From Burkholderiales bacterium (GTDB taxonomy: Bacteria; Pseudomonadota; Gammaproteobacteria; Burkholderiales; SG8-39), in assembly GCA_025929745.1 (NCBI GenBank), contig JAICPQ010000103.1:1-8901 (forward strand): 8,901 nucleotides of DNA. The letters run 5' to 3'. The position numbers were made by a program, and so were the translations under genes. Each line of letters begins with the position of its first letter. Positions within the stretch are counted from its first letter, which is position 1. This document shows, one piece after another, positions 1 to 6,390 of this stretch. The notes under the pieces are model-generated. The model ran no database searches. It saw nothing but the letters and a program-made list of their open reading frames with translations, and had not been told where the DNA came from.

Positions 1-499
1 CGAGCGTAAGCGAAGCGAGCTTCGCGTATTGTCCTTCCGAGTACACCAAGGGCTTGCCCTTCTTGCCGAGGAGGACCTGCTCGACCTGACCGAGGAAAAT
101 GGTGTGAGTGCCGTGCGCGACGCTCTTCACTACGCGGCAGTCGAACGACACGAGCGCGTCGATGAGCACCGGTGAGCCGGTGGCGAGGCGCGTCCAGTCG
201 CGCGACTTGAAGCGCGACTCGCCGCTCTGCGCGCCGCTGAACGCAGTGGAGAGGTCCCAGTCCTCGGCGCGCAGCACGTTCACGCTGAACGCCTTGCTCT
301 TCGCGATCGCGCCGTGCGTGGCGGCGAGCTTGTTGACGCACACGAGCACGGTTGGCGGATCGGCCGTGGCCGAGCACACCGCGGTCGCGGTCATGCCGTA
401 GCGGTGCCCGGCGTTGGTGCTGGCGATGATGTTGACCGCGCCGGCGAGCGTGCGCATGCCTGCCTTGAATTGCTCAACGTCGACAGGTTTCGACTCCAT
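1..499 (-). CDS. Flavin reductase family protein, 3' end cut by window edge
   Basis: The minus strand reads open from an ATG at 499 to the left edge: 166 residues without a stop, close to the family's usual 160-190, so little is missing. The protein matches the flavin reductase-like (split-barrel FMN-binding) family. It has an N-terminal GMRTLAGAVNIIAS segment, then GMTATAVCSATADPPTVLVC (about residues 35-54), the NKLAATHGAIA stretch, FSVNVL, and a late GTHTIFLGQVEQVLLG segment followed by PLVYSEGQYAKL. Family members reduce FMN or FAD with NAD(P)H, usually supplying reduced flavin to a partner monooxygenase, in the cytoplasm. No monooxygenase is visible in the window, so the partner is unknown. 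The ATG at 499 is preferred over the one at 457 because the residues between them belong to the conserved domain. It starts 15 bases from the divergent antiporter and has no clear Shine-Dalgarno sequence. Confidence 0.88.
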   Translation of the reverse strand, partial: MESKPVDVEQFKAGMRTLAGAVNIIASTNAGHRYGMTATAVCSATADPPTVLVCVNKLAATHGAIAKSKAFSVNVLRAEDWDLSTAFSGAQSGESRFKSRDWTRLATGSPVLIDALVSFDCRVVKSVAHGTHTIFLGQVEQVLLGKKGKPLVYSEGQYAKLASLTL

Positions 500-523
500 G
501 AGACGATTGTAACCATGGAGACG
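491..523. promoter_or_regulatory. Inverted repeat holding both divergent start codons
   Basis: CGACTCCATG (491-500) and CATGGAGACG (514-523) are inverted copies matching at 9 of 10 positions around a 13-base spacer. Each arm contains a start codon: ATG of the flavin reductase on the minus strand (499-497) and ATG of the antiporter on the plus strand (515-517). The whole intergenic region is 15 bases, too short for two ordinary promoters and leaders. Minus-strand TACAAT (511-506) resembles a -10 box and would place transcription start near the flavin reductase ATG, but no good -35 lies at the right distance. Part of the symmetry follows from both proteins starting Met-Glu. A regulatory role, such as an operator or coupled start control, is inference. 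Confidence 0.3.
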
Positions 524-2317
524 AATTTTCTCGGACAGGCGCTCATCTATCTCGCGGCCGGCGTGCTCGCCGTTCCGCTCTTCAAACGCTTCGGTCTCGG
601 CTCGGTGCTCGGCTATCTCGCCGCCGGCATGGTGATCGGTCCGTGGGGATTGCGCCTGATCGGCCATCCGGAGACGGTGCTGCACTTCGCCGAGTTCGGC
701 GTGGTGCTCCTCCTTTTCCTCATCGGCCTGGAGCTCGAGCCCGGCCGGCTCTGGGCGATGCGCCGCCCGATTCTTGGCATGGGAAGCGTGCAGGTCGTCG
801 CCACCACCGCGGCGATCGGCGCTATCGCCTGGCTGCTCGGCGCCACGCCGGCCGCGGCGTTCGTCATCGGCGCCGCGGCCGCCATGTCCTCCACCGCGAT
901 AGCGCTCGCATCGCTGCAGGAGAAGAATCTGCTCGTCACGCCCGGCGGGCAGGCGAGCTTCTCGGTGCTCCTCTTCCAGGATCTCGCGGTGATTCCGCTC
1001 CTTCTCACGGTGGGACTGCTGAGCGAGGGCAAGGCCGCGCTCGAGTGGCAGGCCATCCTCACCGGCGTCGGATTGATCCTCGCCATCATCGCGGGCGGCC
1101 GCTTTCTGCTGCGTCCGGCGCTGCGCTTCATCGCGACGACGCGCTTGCGCGAAGTGTTCGTCGCCGCAGCGCTCCTGCTCGTGATCGGCATCGCGCTCCT
1201 TATGGAAGCGGCCGGACTTTCCATGGCGCTCGGCGCCTTCCTTGCCGGCGTCGTGCTCGCCGATAGCGAGTATCGCGAGGAGCTCGAGATCGACATCGAG
1301 CCGTTCAAAGGTCTGCTGCTCGGTCTTTTCTTCATCGCCATCGGCATGTCGGTCGATCTCGGGCTCTTCGTGCGCTCGCCGCTCACCGTGCTGGGCGTCG
1401 CCTTCGGCTTCGTGCTTCTCAAAGCAGCGATTCTCTTCCCGGTCGCGAACCTCTTTGGCTACTGCGGACGCGCGGACGCTGGGCTCTTCGCACTCGCGCT
1501 TTCCCAGGTCGGCGAGTTCGCCTTCGTGCTGTTCGCCGCCGCGGGCTCGGTGCTGCCGCCGACGACGCTGACGCTGCTCAACGCCGCAGTCGCCGTGTCG
1601 ATGCTCACCACGCCGCTTCTGCTTCTCCTCTACGAAAAGCTCTTCACGCGCAGCGCCGCGGTCGAGGTCCCCAGCGTGGTCGACGACGGAAACCCGGTGA
1701 TCATCGCCGGCTTCGGGCGCTTCGGACAGGTGGTGTCGCGCGTGCTGAACGGCCTGCGCGTGAGCGCGACGCTCATCGATCACGATCCCAACCAGGTGGA
1801 GCTCGTGCGCCGCTTCGGTAGTCCCGCGTACTACGGCGATGCGTCGCGCATCGACGTCCTCGAGCGCGCGGGCATTTCGCGCGCGCGGCTCCTCGTCGTG
1901 GCGATTGACGACGCGGAAGCCGCGCTGCGCACGGTGAAACAGGTGCGCAGGCGCTATCCACTGCTGCCGATCATCGTGCGCGCCCATAGCCGGAGCGATG
2001 CTTACGAGTACATGGACATCGGCGTGCCCGCGGTGCGCGAGATGTTCGGCTCGGCGCTTGACGCCGCCGAACTCGCGCTGCGCTCGCTCGGCCACGGCCC
2101 GGTGGCCGCGCGCCGCGCCATCACGCAGTTCCGTCGCCACGACGAGGAGCTAATGGAGCTGCAGGCGCCGCACCGCGGCGAGGTGAAGCAGCTCATCGCG
2201 TTGAACCAGCAGGGCCGGCGCGATCTCGAGAAGCTCCTAACGGCGGAGATTCACGAGCGCAATCCCCGTCGCGATGAGGAGCGCCGCGAGCGCGAAGTGG
2301 GCGCTGAGCGGCTCTGA
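515..2317 (+). CDS. kefC: KefB/KefC-type CPA2 cation:proton antiporter with RCK domain
   Basis: This 600-residue protein is an inner-membrane monovalent cation/H+ antiporter of the CPA2 family, close in length to E. coli KefB (601) and KefC (620). Residues 1-375 form the hydrophobic transport domain. They include GLGSVLGYLAAG (27-38), IGPWGLRLI (41-49), HFAEFGVVLLLFLIGLELEP (57-76), FQDLAVIP (154-161, with the family's Gln155-Asp156) and ELEIDIEPFKGLLLGLFF (256-273). That last segment matches the acidic regulatory loop known in KefC. Residues 394-510 form an RCK/TrkA-N Rossmann domain with GFGRFG (399-404) and GDAS (441-444), expected to bind nucleotide. In E. coli, Kef is opened by glutathione adducts and protects against electrophiles; ligand control here is inferred. 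KefB and KefC cannot be separated from sequence alone, so the symbol is approximate. The start at 515 matches family N-termini; the in-frame ATG at 314 would run far into the flavin reductase. A purine-rich GAGA at 500-503 is the only ribosome-site hint. The charged C-terminus overlaps the next gene. Confidence 0.9.
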   Translation: METNFLGQALIYLAAGVLAVPLFKRFGLGSVLGYLAAGMVIGPWGLRLIGHPETVLHFAEFGVVLLLFLIGLELEPGRLWAMRRPILGMGSVQVVATTAAIGAIAWLLGATPAAAFVIGAAAAMSSTAIALASLQEKNLLVTPGGQASFSVLLFQDLAVIPLLLTVGLLSEGKAALEWQAILTGVGLILAIIAGGRFLLRPALRFIATTRLREVFVAAALLLVIGIALLMEAAGLSMALGAFLAGVVLADSEYREELEIDIEPFKGLLLGLFFIAIGMSVDLGLFVRSPLTVLGVAFGFVLLKAAILFPVANLFGYCGRADAGLFALALSQVGEFAFVLFAAAGSVLPPTTLTLLNAAVAVSMLTTPLLLLLYEKLFTRSAAVEVPSVVDDGNPVIIAGFGRFGQVVSRVLNGLRVSATLIDHDPNQVELVRRFGSPAYYGDASRIDVLERAGISRARLLVVAIDDAEAALRTVKQVRRRYPLLPIIVRAHSRSDAYEYMDIGVPAVREMFGSALDAAELALRSLGHGPVAARRAITQFRRHDEELMELQAPHRGEVKQLIALNQQGRRDLEKLLTAEIHERNPRRDEERREREVGAERL

Positions 2318-3124
2318 CAGGAAAGCCACGCCGAACACCATGCCGAAGAGGGGCGTGAGAAACGAAAGCACCGAGAGCCGCGCGGCGTAGTAGCGCGTGA
2401 GCAGCCAGAACCAGGCGAGGTAGCTGGCGAAGGCGACGAGCACCGCCTGGTACGCAAGGCTCGCGAGAACCACCGCATTGATGTTGCGAATGCCGGGTTC
2501 GTTCATCGCGAACGAAGCGAACGGCAACACGGCGGCGGACACGGCGAGTTGATAGAAAAGGGTCTTCGTCGCCGTGGCGCGCGCAAGGTTTGTCGCGCGG
2601 ATGAGAACGGTGGTTGCGGCCCAGAGCAGCGCGGCGGCGAAGCCGCACAGGTCACCCACCCAGGTATGGAGCCCGGAATAGAAACCTTCCGAAAAAGCGA
2701 GCACCAGGCCGCCGAAAGCGACGAGCACGCCGACCCATTGCAGGGCGCGCAGGCGCTCGCCCGGCACGAAAAGGTGCAGGCCCACCGCGGTGAGCGGCGG
2801 GGCGAGATAGACGAATACCGACATGCGCGAGGCGTTGGTGTAGGCGAGCCCGCCATAGATCAGGACGAACTCGAACGCGAAGAGAAGACCGGCGCCGATT
2901 CCGGCGGCGAGCGTGCCATCGCGGCCAAAAAGCGCAATACGGTGCGCGCGCGCCCAGAAAAGGAGCAAGACCGTCGCTATGATAGAGCGCAGCGCCGCCT
3001 GCATGACGTGCGAAACATCCGCCGCGATCCACTTGATCGTCACCTGCTGGAAGCCCCAGAGCGCGGTCAGAAGCAACATGACCGCAATCGCTGCTGCGTC
3101 GAGCGCGCGCCGCTCTTGACTCAT
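2237..3124 (-). CDS. EamA/DMT-superfamily transporter
   Basis: This 295-residue, very hydrophobic protein has the usual length and layout of drug/metabolite transporter family members: two EamA repeats (about residues 12-135 and 155-293) and about ten predicted membrane segments. The first repeat begins with LLLTALWGFQQVTIKW (18-33) and contains LIYGGLAYTNASRMSVFVYL; the second begins near DLCGFAAALLWAATTVLIRA and ends ALLIATGIALVNLRR. The family moves small metabolites, amino acids or drugs across the inner membrane; the substrate cannot be read from sequence. Asn-Ala-Ser in 'YTNASR' at the end of a membrane segment is common in this group. The start at 3124 gives a complete first segment but has no clear Shine-Dalgarno sequence. 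It is divergent from the small gene at 3153, with 28 bases between, and its last 81 bases overlap the 3' end of the antiporter gene on the other strand. Confidence 0.9.
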   Translation of the reverse strand: MSQERRALDAAAIAVMLLLTALWGFQQVTIKWIAADVSHVMQAALRSIIATVLLLFWARAHRIALFGRDGTLAAGIGAGLLFAFEFVLIYGGLAYTNASRMSVFVYLAPPLTAVGLHLFVPGERLRALQWVGVLVAFGGLVLAFSEGFYSGLHTWVGDLCGFAAALLWAATTVLIRATNLARATATKTLFYQLAVSAAVLPFASFAMNEPGIRNINAVVLASLAYQAVLVAFASYLAWFWLLTRYYAARLSVLSFLTPLFGMVFGVAFLSEPLSAHFALAALLIATGIALVNLRR

Positions 3125-3146
3125 CGCGTCGATTTTGGCGTAACAT
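3116..3146 (+). promoter_or_regulatory. Candidate sigma-70 promoter of the small hypothetical gene
   Basis: TTGACT (3116-3121) is one base from the -35 consensus and TAACAT (3141-3146) matches four of six -10 positions, with a longer than ideal 19-base spacer. Transcription would begin near 3153. That is leaderless for an ATG start at 3153, but gives a normal leader of about 66 bases for the alternative start at 3219. The -35 box lies inside the first codons of the divergent EamA gene. Confidence 0.3.
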
Positions 3147-3152
3147 GCTTCG

Positions 3153-3467
3153 ATGCCGCGCCGGAAGAAGAGCGAAGTTTCGCAGCCTCCTATCGAGGAG
3201 CCGATCGAGGAGCAGCCGATGGAGGGTCGCGTGGTAAAGCGGCCGGACGGCTACTACTGGGAGGCGAAAGGCGTCGAAGCCCGAGGCCCGTTCGCCACGC
3301 GCGCGGAAGCCGAGGCCGATCTCCTCGCCGGCGGCGCCAACACACCGGAATTCGACGGCGAGGATTCGCTACAGGATGCGGAATCGGAAATCGGCATCTC
3401 GAACTGGATCGATCCCGACACGGGCGGTCCGGCCGAGGACAACGTCCCGCACATCGAAGACCACTAA
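3153..3467 (+). CDS. Conserved small hypothetical protein with RPDGYYW motif
   Basis: I do not recognise a named function. The product is 104 residues from the ATG at 3153, or 82 from the ATG at 3219. It has four visible parts: a basic start (MPRRKKSE); an acidic proline-rich repeat, IEEPIEEQP (14-22); a compact core with EGRVVKRPDGYYWEAKG (24-40) and RGPFATRAEAEADL (44-57); and an acidic tail with WIDPDTGGPAEDNVPHIEDH (85-104). The core and tail look like a family of short uncharacterised betaproteobacterial proteins I have a general memory of; this needs a search. The protein has no membrane segment or signal peptide and is probably cytoplasmic. The aromatic Asp-Gly-Tyr-Tyr-Trp patch followed by Gly-Pro-Phe suggests a small beta-rich fold, which is inference. 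The gene stands alone between a divergent transporter gene and a convergent kinase gene whose end is six bases away. Confidence 0.75.
   Translation: MPRRKKSEVSQPPIEEPIEEQPMEGRVVKRPDGYYWEAKGVEARGPFATRAEAEADLLAGGANTPEFDGEDSLQDAESEIGISNWIDPDTGGPAEDNVPHIEDH
3207..3212 (+). promoter_or_regulatory. Strong Shine-Dalgarno GAGGAG before an internal ATG
   Basis: GAGGAG lies six bases before the in-frame ATG at 3219, whereas the ATG at 3153 has no Shine-Dalgarno sequence. This supports an 82-residue product starting at the conserved core. Caution: the motif sits in a 12-base tandem repeat (ATCGAGGAGC at 3192-3201 and 3204-3213), where it also encodes Ile-Glu-Glu, so it may be a chance match made by codon choice. 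Confidence 0.4.
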
Positions 3468-3473
3468 ATTCAG

Positions 3474-4904
3474 CTAGCGGCGCTCGGCGCCGGTCTGCGC
3501 GAGCAGAACGTTGAGCGCGTCGGGGTCCACCGGTTTGACCAGATGATGGTCGAAGCCCGCTTCGATCGCGCGCCTGCGATCGGCTTCCTGTCCCCACCCG
3601 GTGAGCGCGACGATGGTGACCTCACGCCCGTGCTGTTTGCGCATTTCGCGCGCAACGGTGTAGCCGTCGGTCCCAGGCATGCCGATGTCGAGGACCGCGA
3701 CGCGCGGGCGAAACTCGCGTCCGATCTGCATCGCCGACACGCCGTCGTACGCGACACGCACATCGTGGCCGTAAAGAACCAGGACGCGCTGCAGCGAATC
3801 GGCGGCGTCGCGATTGTCGTCGGCGACGAGCACGCGCACTGGACCGGACTTGATTGCCGCGTACGCGGGCCTGCGCACGTCCTGGACCGATCCACTGGCG
3901 AGCGGCAGGCGCAGGACGAACTCGCAGCCGCGCCCGGGTCCGGCGCTGCGCGCCTCGATGCGCCCGCGGTGGAGCTGGATTACGCCGTAAACCAGCCGCA
4001 GGCCCACGCCGGCGCCTTCGCCGAAGATGCGCCGTGCCGCGTTCGGCTCCAGCCCGCCGCCGCTATCTTCGACCGACACCACCACTTCGCCGCCTTCCAC
4101 CGCGGCGCTCAAAGTGATCGTGCCCTGCGGCGGCGTGTGCTTCGCGGCGTTCTTGAGGAGCGTGGCGAGCGCCTGCGCCAGGCGCGCAGCATCGGCGTCG
4201 AGTAGCGCGCGCTCGCTCGGCAGCAGCACCGAGAGGTGGTGTCCGCCCGCGTTCACGTGCGGCCGACTCGATTCGAGCGCCATGTCGACCACGGTTTCGA
4301 GCGCGACCCGCTCCTTCTTCAGTGCGAGATTGCCGCGCGCGATTCGCTCGATGTCGAGGAGATCGCCGATCAGGCGCGACAGATGATCGATCTGACGCTC
4401 GATCACGCCCTGGCTCCACGCCACTTCGGGATCCTGCGAGCCCTTGCGCGCGAGGATCGCCACGGCGTTGCGAATCGGCGCGAGCGGATTGCGCAGCTCG
4501 TGCGCGAGCGCGGCGAGGAACTCGTCCTTCTTTTGATATTCGGCCTTCAGCGCCTGCTCGGCCACCTTGCGGTCATGGATGTCGGTACCGATCGCCACCC
4601 AGCCGTCCGCGGTCGGTGTATACATCCAGCTCACCCAACGCTCGCCGAGGCCTGGAAATTGCGCCAGGCGCTCGTAGCGCACGCGTTCGCCTTTGAGTAC
4701 GCGCGCGATGTAAGGCTCGATCTCGCGCATGGCATCGCGGCCGATCATCTCGACGAGACTGCGGCCCACGATCTGCGAAGGTGAGCGCCCGACCCAGCTC
4801 GCGTAGCAGGCGTTCACCCACAGAAAGGTCTGATTGCGCGCGCAGCGCACCGCTGCCGCGGGCAACGCATCGGTGACGAACTGGAGCTCCCTGTCTGCAG
4901 TCAT
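3474..4904 (-). CDS. PAS-histidine kinase-receiver hybrid with shortened ATP lid
   Basis: This 476-residue cytoplasmic hybrid sensor kinase has no membrane segment or signal peptide. Residues about 8-112 form a PAS/PAC sensor (FLWVNACYASWVGRSPSQIV, then GWVAIGTDIHDRK). Residues 124-190 form the HisKA dimer domain, with phospho-acceptor His135 in AHELRNPLAPI. Residues about 240-335 are the HATPase domain, with the N box Asn252 (LLKNAAKHT), a G1-type EDSGGGL (279-285) and a G2-type GAGVGL (297-302). Residues 356-470 are a receiver, with acidic pair Asp362/Asp363, phospho-acceptor Asp406 (VLDIGMPGTDGY), Thr435 and Lys457. No DNA-binding or HPt domain follows, so output must pass through the receiver or a separate partner. 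The stretch between IF (293-294) and GVGL is much shorter than in related kinases, so the ATP lid is largely missing. The signal is unknown. It lies 58 bases downstream of the FAD oxidoreductase and could share its transcript. Confidence 0.9.
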   Translation of the reverse strand: MTADRELQFVTDALPAAAVRCARNQTFLWVNACYASWVGRSPSQIVGRSLVEMIGRDAMREIEPYIARVLKGERVRYERLAQFPGLGERWVSWMYTPTADGWVAIGTDIHDRKVAEQALKAEYQKKDEFLAALAHELRNPLAPIRNAVAILARKGSQDPEVAWSQGVIERQIDHLSRLIGDLLDIERIARGNLALKKERVALETVVDMALESSRPHVNAGGHHLSVLLPSERALLDADAARLAQALATLLKNAAKHTPPQGTITLSAAVEGGEVVVSVEDSGGGLEPNAARRIFGEGAGVGLRLVYGVIQLHRGRIEARSAGPGRGCEFVLRLPLASGSVQDVRRPAYAAIKSGPVRVLVADDNRDAADSLQRVLVLYGHDVRVAYDGVSAMQIGREFRPRVAVLDIGMPGTDGYTVAREMRKQHGREVTIVALTGWGQEADRRRAIEAGFDHHLVKPVDPDALNVLLAQTGAERR

Positions 4905-4962
4905 CGGCGCGTAATGCTAATGGCGTCGGGGGGGCGCGCGCCATATCGCTCTTTCCACTACA
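4905..4962. other. 58-base gap between FAD oxidoreductase and kinase
   Basis: This short non-coding spacer holds a run of seven G (4928-4934) and an inverted repeat with six-base arms, ATGGCG (4920-4925) and CGCCAT (4939-4944), around 13 bases. On the minus strand no T-run follows the second arm, so it does not look like an intrinsic terminator. TAGCAT (minus strand, 4919-4914) is a weak -10-like box just before the kinase start. I cannot tell whether the kinase has its own promoter or is read through from upstream. Confidence 0.3.
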
Positions 4963-6390
4963 TCAGGCTGCTTTGAGAAGTTCCTTGCGAAGACTCGCGC
5001 CCTGGCGCAAAAGCTCGTGCTGAACATCCTTGACGGCAAGCTGGCGCGGACGCGCACCGCATCGCGCGGCGAGCGCCGCCGTGACGCCGGCGGCCTGCCC
5101 GGTCGCCATCACGATCGGCATCACGCGATAGGAGGAGTGCGCCTCGTGCGTTCCCGAGATGCAGCGGCCCGCCACCACCAGGCCTTCCGCGTTCCTCGGC
5201 ATGAGCGAACGCAGCGGAATGTCGTAGGCCTCGCCCGGCGGCAGGCGCTTGAGAATCGTCCCGGTGCCGGTCGGGTTGTGAATATCGACCGGATAAGCGC
5301 CGCGCGCGATGGCGTCGTCGAACTTGCGCGCGGAGAGCACGTCATCGGCGGTGAGCTGATAATCGCCGACGATGCGCCGTGTTTCGCGCACGCCGACGTT
5401 CACGCCGCTCTGCATGACGTAGGATTTCTCGAAGCCCGGCACGTAGCGGCGCAGGAACTCCGCGATCTGGCGCATCTGGCGCCGGCTCATCCATTCCGCG
5501 TACGAAAGATCCCACACGTCGGTGCCGAGCACGCGCGTCACGCGCGTGCTGTTCACGCTCACCTCGCCTTCGTGCGGCGTGGCGAAGAAAAGGATGTCCT
5601 CGCGCGGGAGCTTGAGCTCGCCGGCTTCGGTCGCCTTGCGCACCAGGTCCCAGAGTCCGTGCACGCCGCGCCACTGCGCCGGGTTGTCCTTCACGTACTG
5701 CTCGAACGCCGCGCGGTGAAATTCCGCCATGCGAAACATGAGCGTCATCGGCTGGACCAGGCCGTCGATGCGGCCGACTTCGGTGGGCGTTCCGGCCTGC
5801 ACCGCGACGTCGGCATCACCGGTGCAATCCACCGTCACCTTCGCGCGGATCGCAAGCGGACCGGACTTCGTCTCGAACACCACGCCTTCGACCTTGTTGT
5901 CGCCGAGGATGCCGCTCGCAAAGGCGTGGAACAGAAGCTGCACGCCCGCTTCGTCGAGAAGGTCGAGCGCGACGAGCTTGAACCATTCAGGATCGAACGG
6001 CACGACATAGCCGGTGGCGAGCGTGGGCGGGATTGCCCCGCCCACGCCGACCAGCCGCGTGAGGAGCGTCGCAAGCACGCCGCCAACCACGGCTTCGCCC
6101 GGACCATGATCGGTCGGCAGCAGCGTGGTCGCGCCGCGGCGTTCCTTAGTGGGCATTTGCGTATGGAAGGACATGAGCGGCATGACGAGTGCCGCGGTGG
6201 CATTGCCGCCAAGAAAGCCGTAGCGCTCGGCGAGAATCACGCGCGCGCCGGCCTGCACGGCGCCGAGCGCCGCGCCCAGGCCGGCCGGGCCGCCACCGAC
6301 CACCAGCACGTCCGTATCGCCCGCGAGCACTGCCTGGCGCGGCGGCAGCTCGACGGTCGGCGCGTCGTCAGGCCGCTTTAGGGTGGGCAT
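4963..6390 (-). CDS. FAD-dependent oxidoreductase (FAD_oxidored family)
   Basis: This 475-residue flavoprotein matches the FAD_oxidored family (PF12831 type). The N-terminal dinucleotide-binding fold is VLVVGGGPAGLGAALGAVQAG (from about residue 28; Gly32-Gly33-Gly34-x-x-Gly37), followed by the acidic Glu55 in ILAERYGFLGGNATAALVMP, where the Rossmann strand ends. VDCTGDADVA (187-196) is the usual second FAD-contact segment. The C-terminal EGLVVAGRCISGTHEAHSSY (402-421) and VMATGQAAGVTAALA (427-441) close the FAD site and are typical of the family. No signal peptide is seen, so it is probably cytoplasmic. The substrate is unknown; relatives act on diverse organic substrates. No CxxC iron-sulfur motif of the heterodisulfide reductase type is visible. 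The start codon lies inside the 3' end of the pyruvyl transferase gene (23-base overlap), which points to translational coupling in one operon. Confidence 0.9.
   Translation of the reverse strand: MPTLKRPDDAPTVELPPRQAVLAGDTDVLVVGGGPAGLGAALGAVQAGARVILAERYGFLGGNATAALVMPLMSFHTQMPTKERRGATTLLPTDHGPGEAVVGGVLATLLTRLVGVGGAIPPTLATGYVVPFDPEWFKLVALDLLDEAGVQLLFHAFASGILGDNKVEGVVFETKSGPLAIRAKVTVDCTGDADVAVQAGTPTEVGRIDGLVQPMTLMFRMAEFHRAAFEQYVKDNPAQWRGVHGLWDLVRKATEAGELKLPREDILFFATPHEGEVSVNSTRVTRVLGTDVWDLSYAEWMSRRQMRQIAEFLRRYVPGFEKSYVMQSGVNVGVRETRRIVGDYQLTADDVLSARKFDDAIARGAYPVDIHNPTGTGTILKRLPPGEAYDIPLRSLMPRNAEGLVVAGRCISGTHEAHSSYRVMPIVMATGQAAGVTAALAARCGARPRQLAVKDVQHELLRQGASLRKELLKAA

Noticed and set aside
108..401. 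97-residue plus-strand open frame at the left edge
   Set aside because: Opposite the flavin reductase, with no recognisable domain and a skewed composition.
314..514. Upstream extension of the antiporter to the ATG at 314
   Set aside because: It would overlap the flavin reductase by 186 bases and add an Arg/His-rich segment absent from the family; METNFLGQALIYL at 515 matches KefC-type N-termini.
613..1422. 269-residue open frame on the minus strand inside the antiporter gene
   Set aside because: Low-complexity Arg/Ser/Pro-rich product opposite clear transmembrane coding sequence; a shadow frame.
3479..3491. GGCGC-TCG-GCGCC hairpin near the convergent stops at 3467/3474
   Set aside because: Five-base stem inside the kinase coding end with no T-run on either strand; not convincing as a terminator.
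3543..4205. 220-residue plus-strand open frame opposite the histidine kinase
   Set aside because: The kinase and receiver motifs are all on the minus strand; the plus-strand product shows no domain.
4920..4944. ATGGCG/CGCCAT inverted repeat in the 58-base gap as a terminator
   Set aside because: Short arms, 13-base loop and no T-run after it on the minus strand.
5017..6381. Long open frame (454 residues) on the plus strand opposite the FAD oxidoreductase
   Set aside because: Its translation is rich in Arg, His and Ala with no recognisable domain, and it mirrors a gene with clear FAD motifs; such antisense frames are expected in GC-rich DNA.
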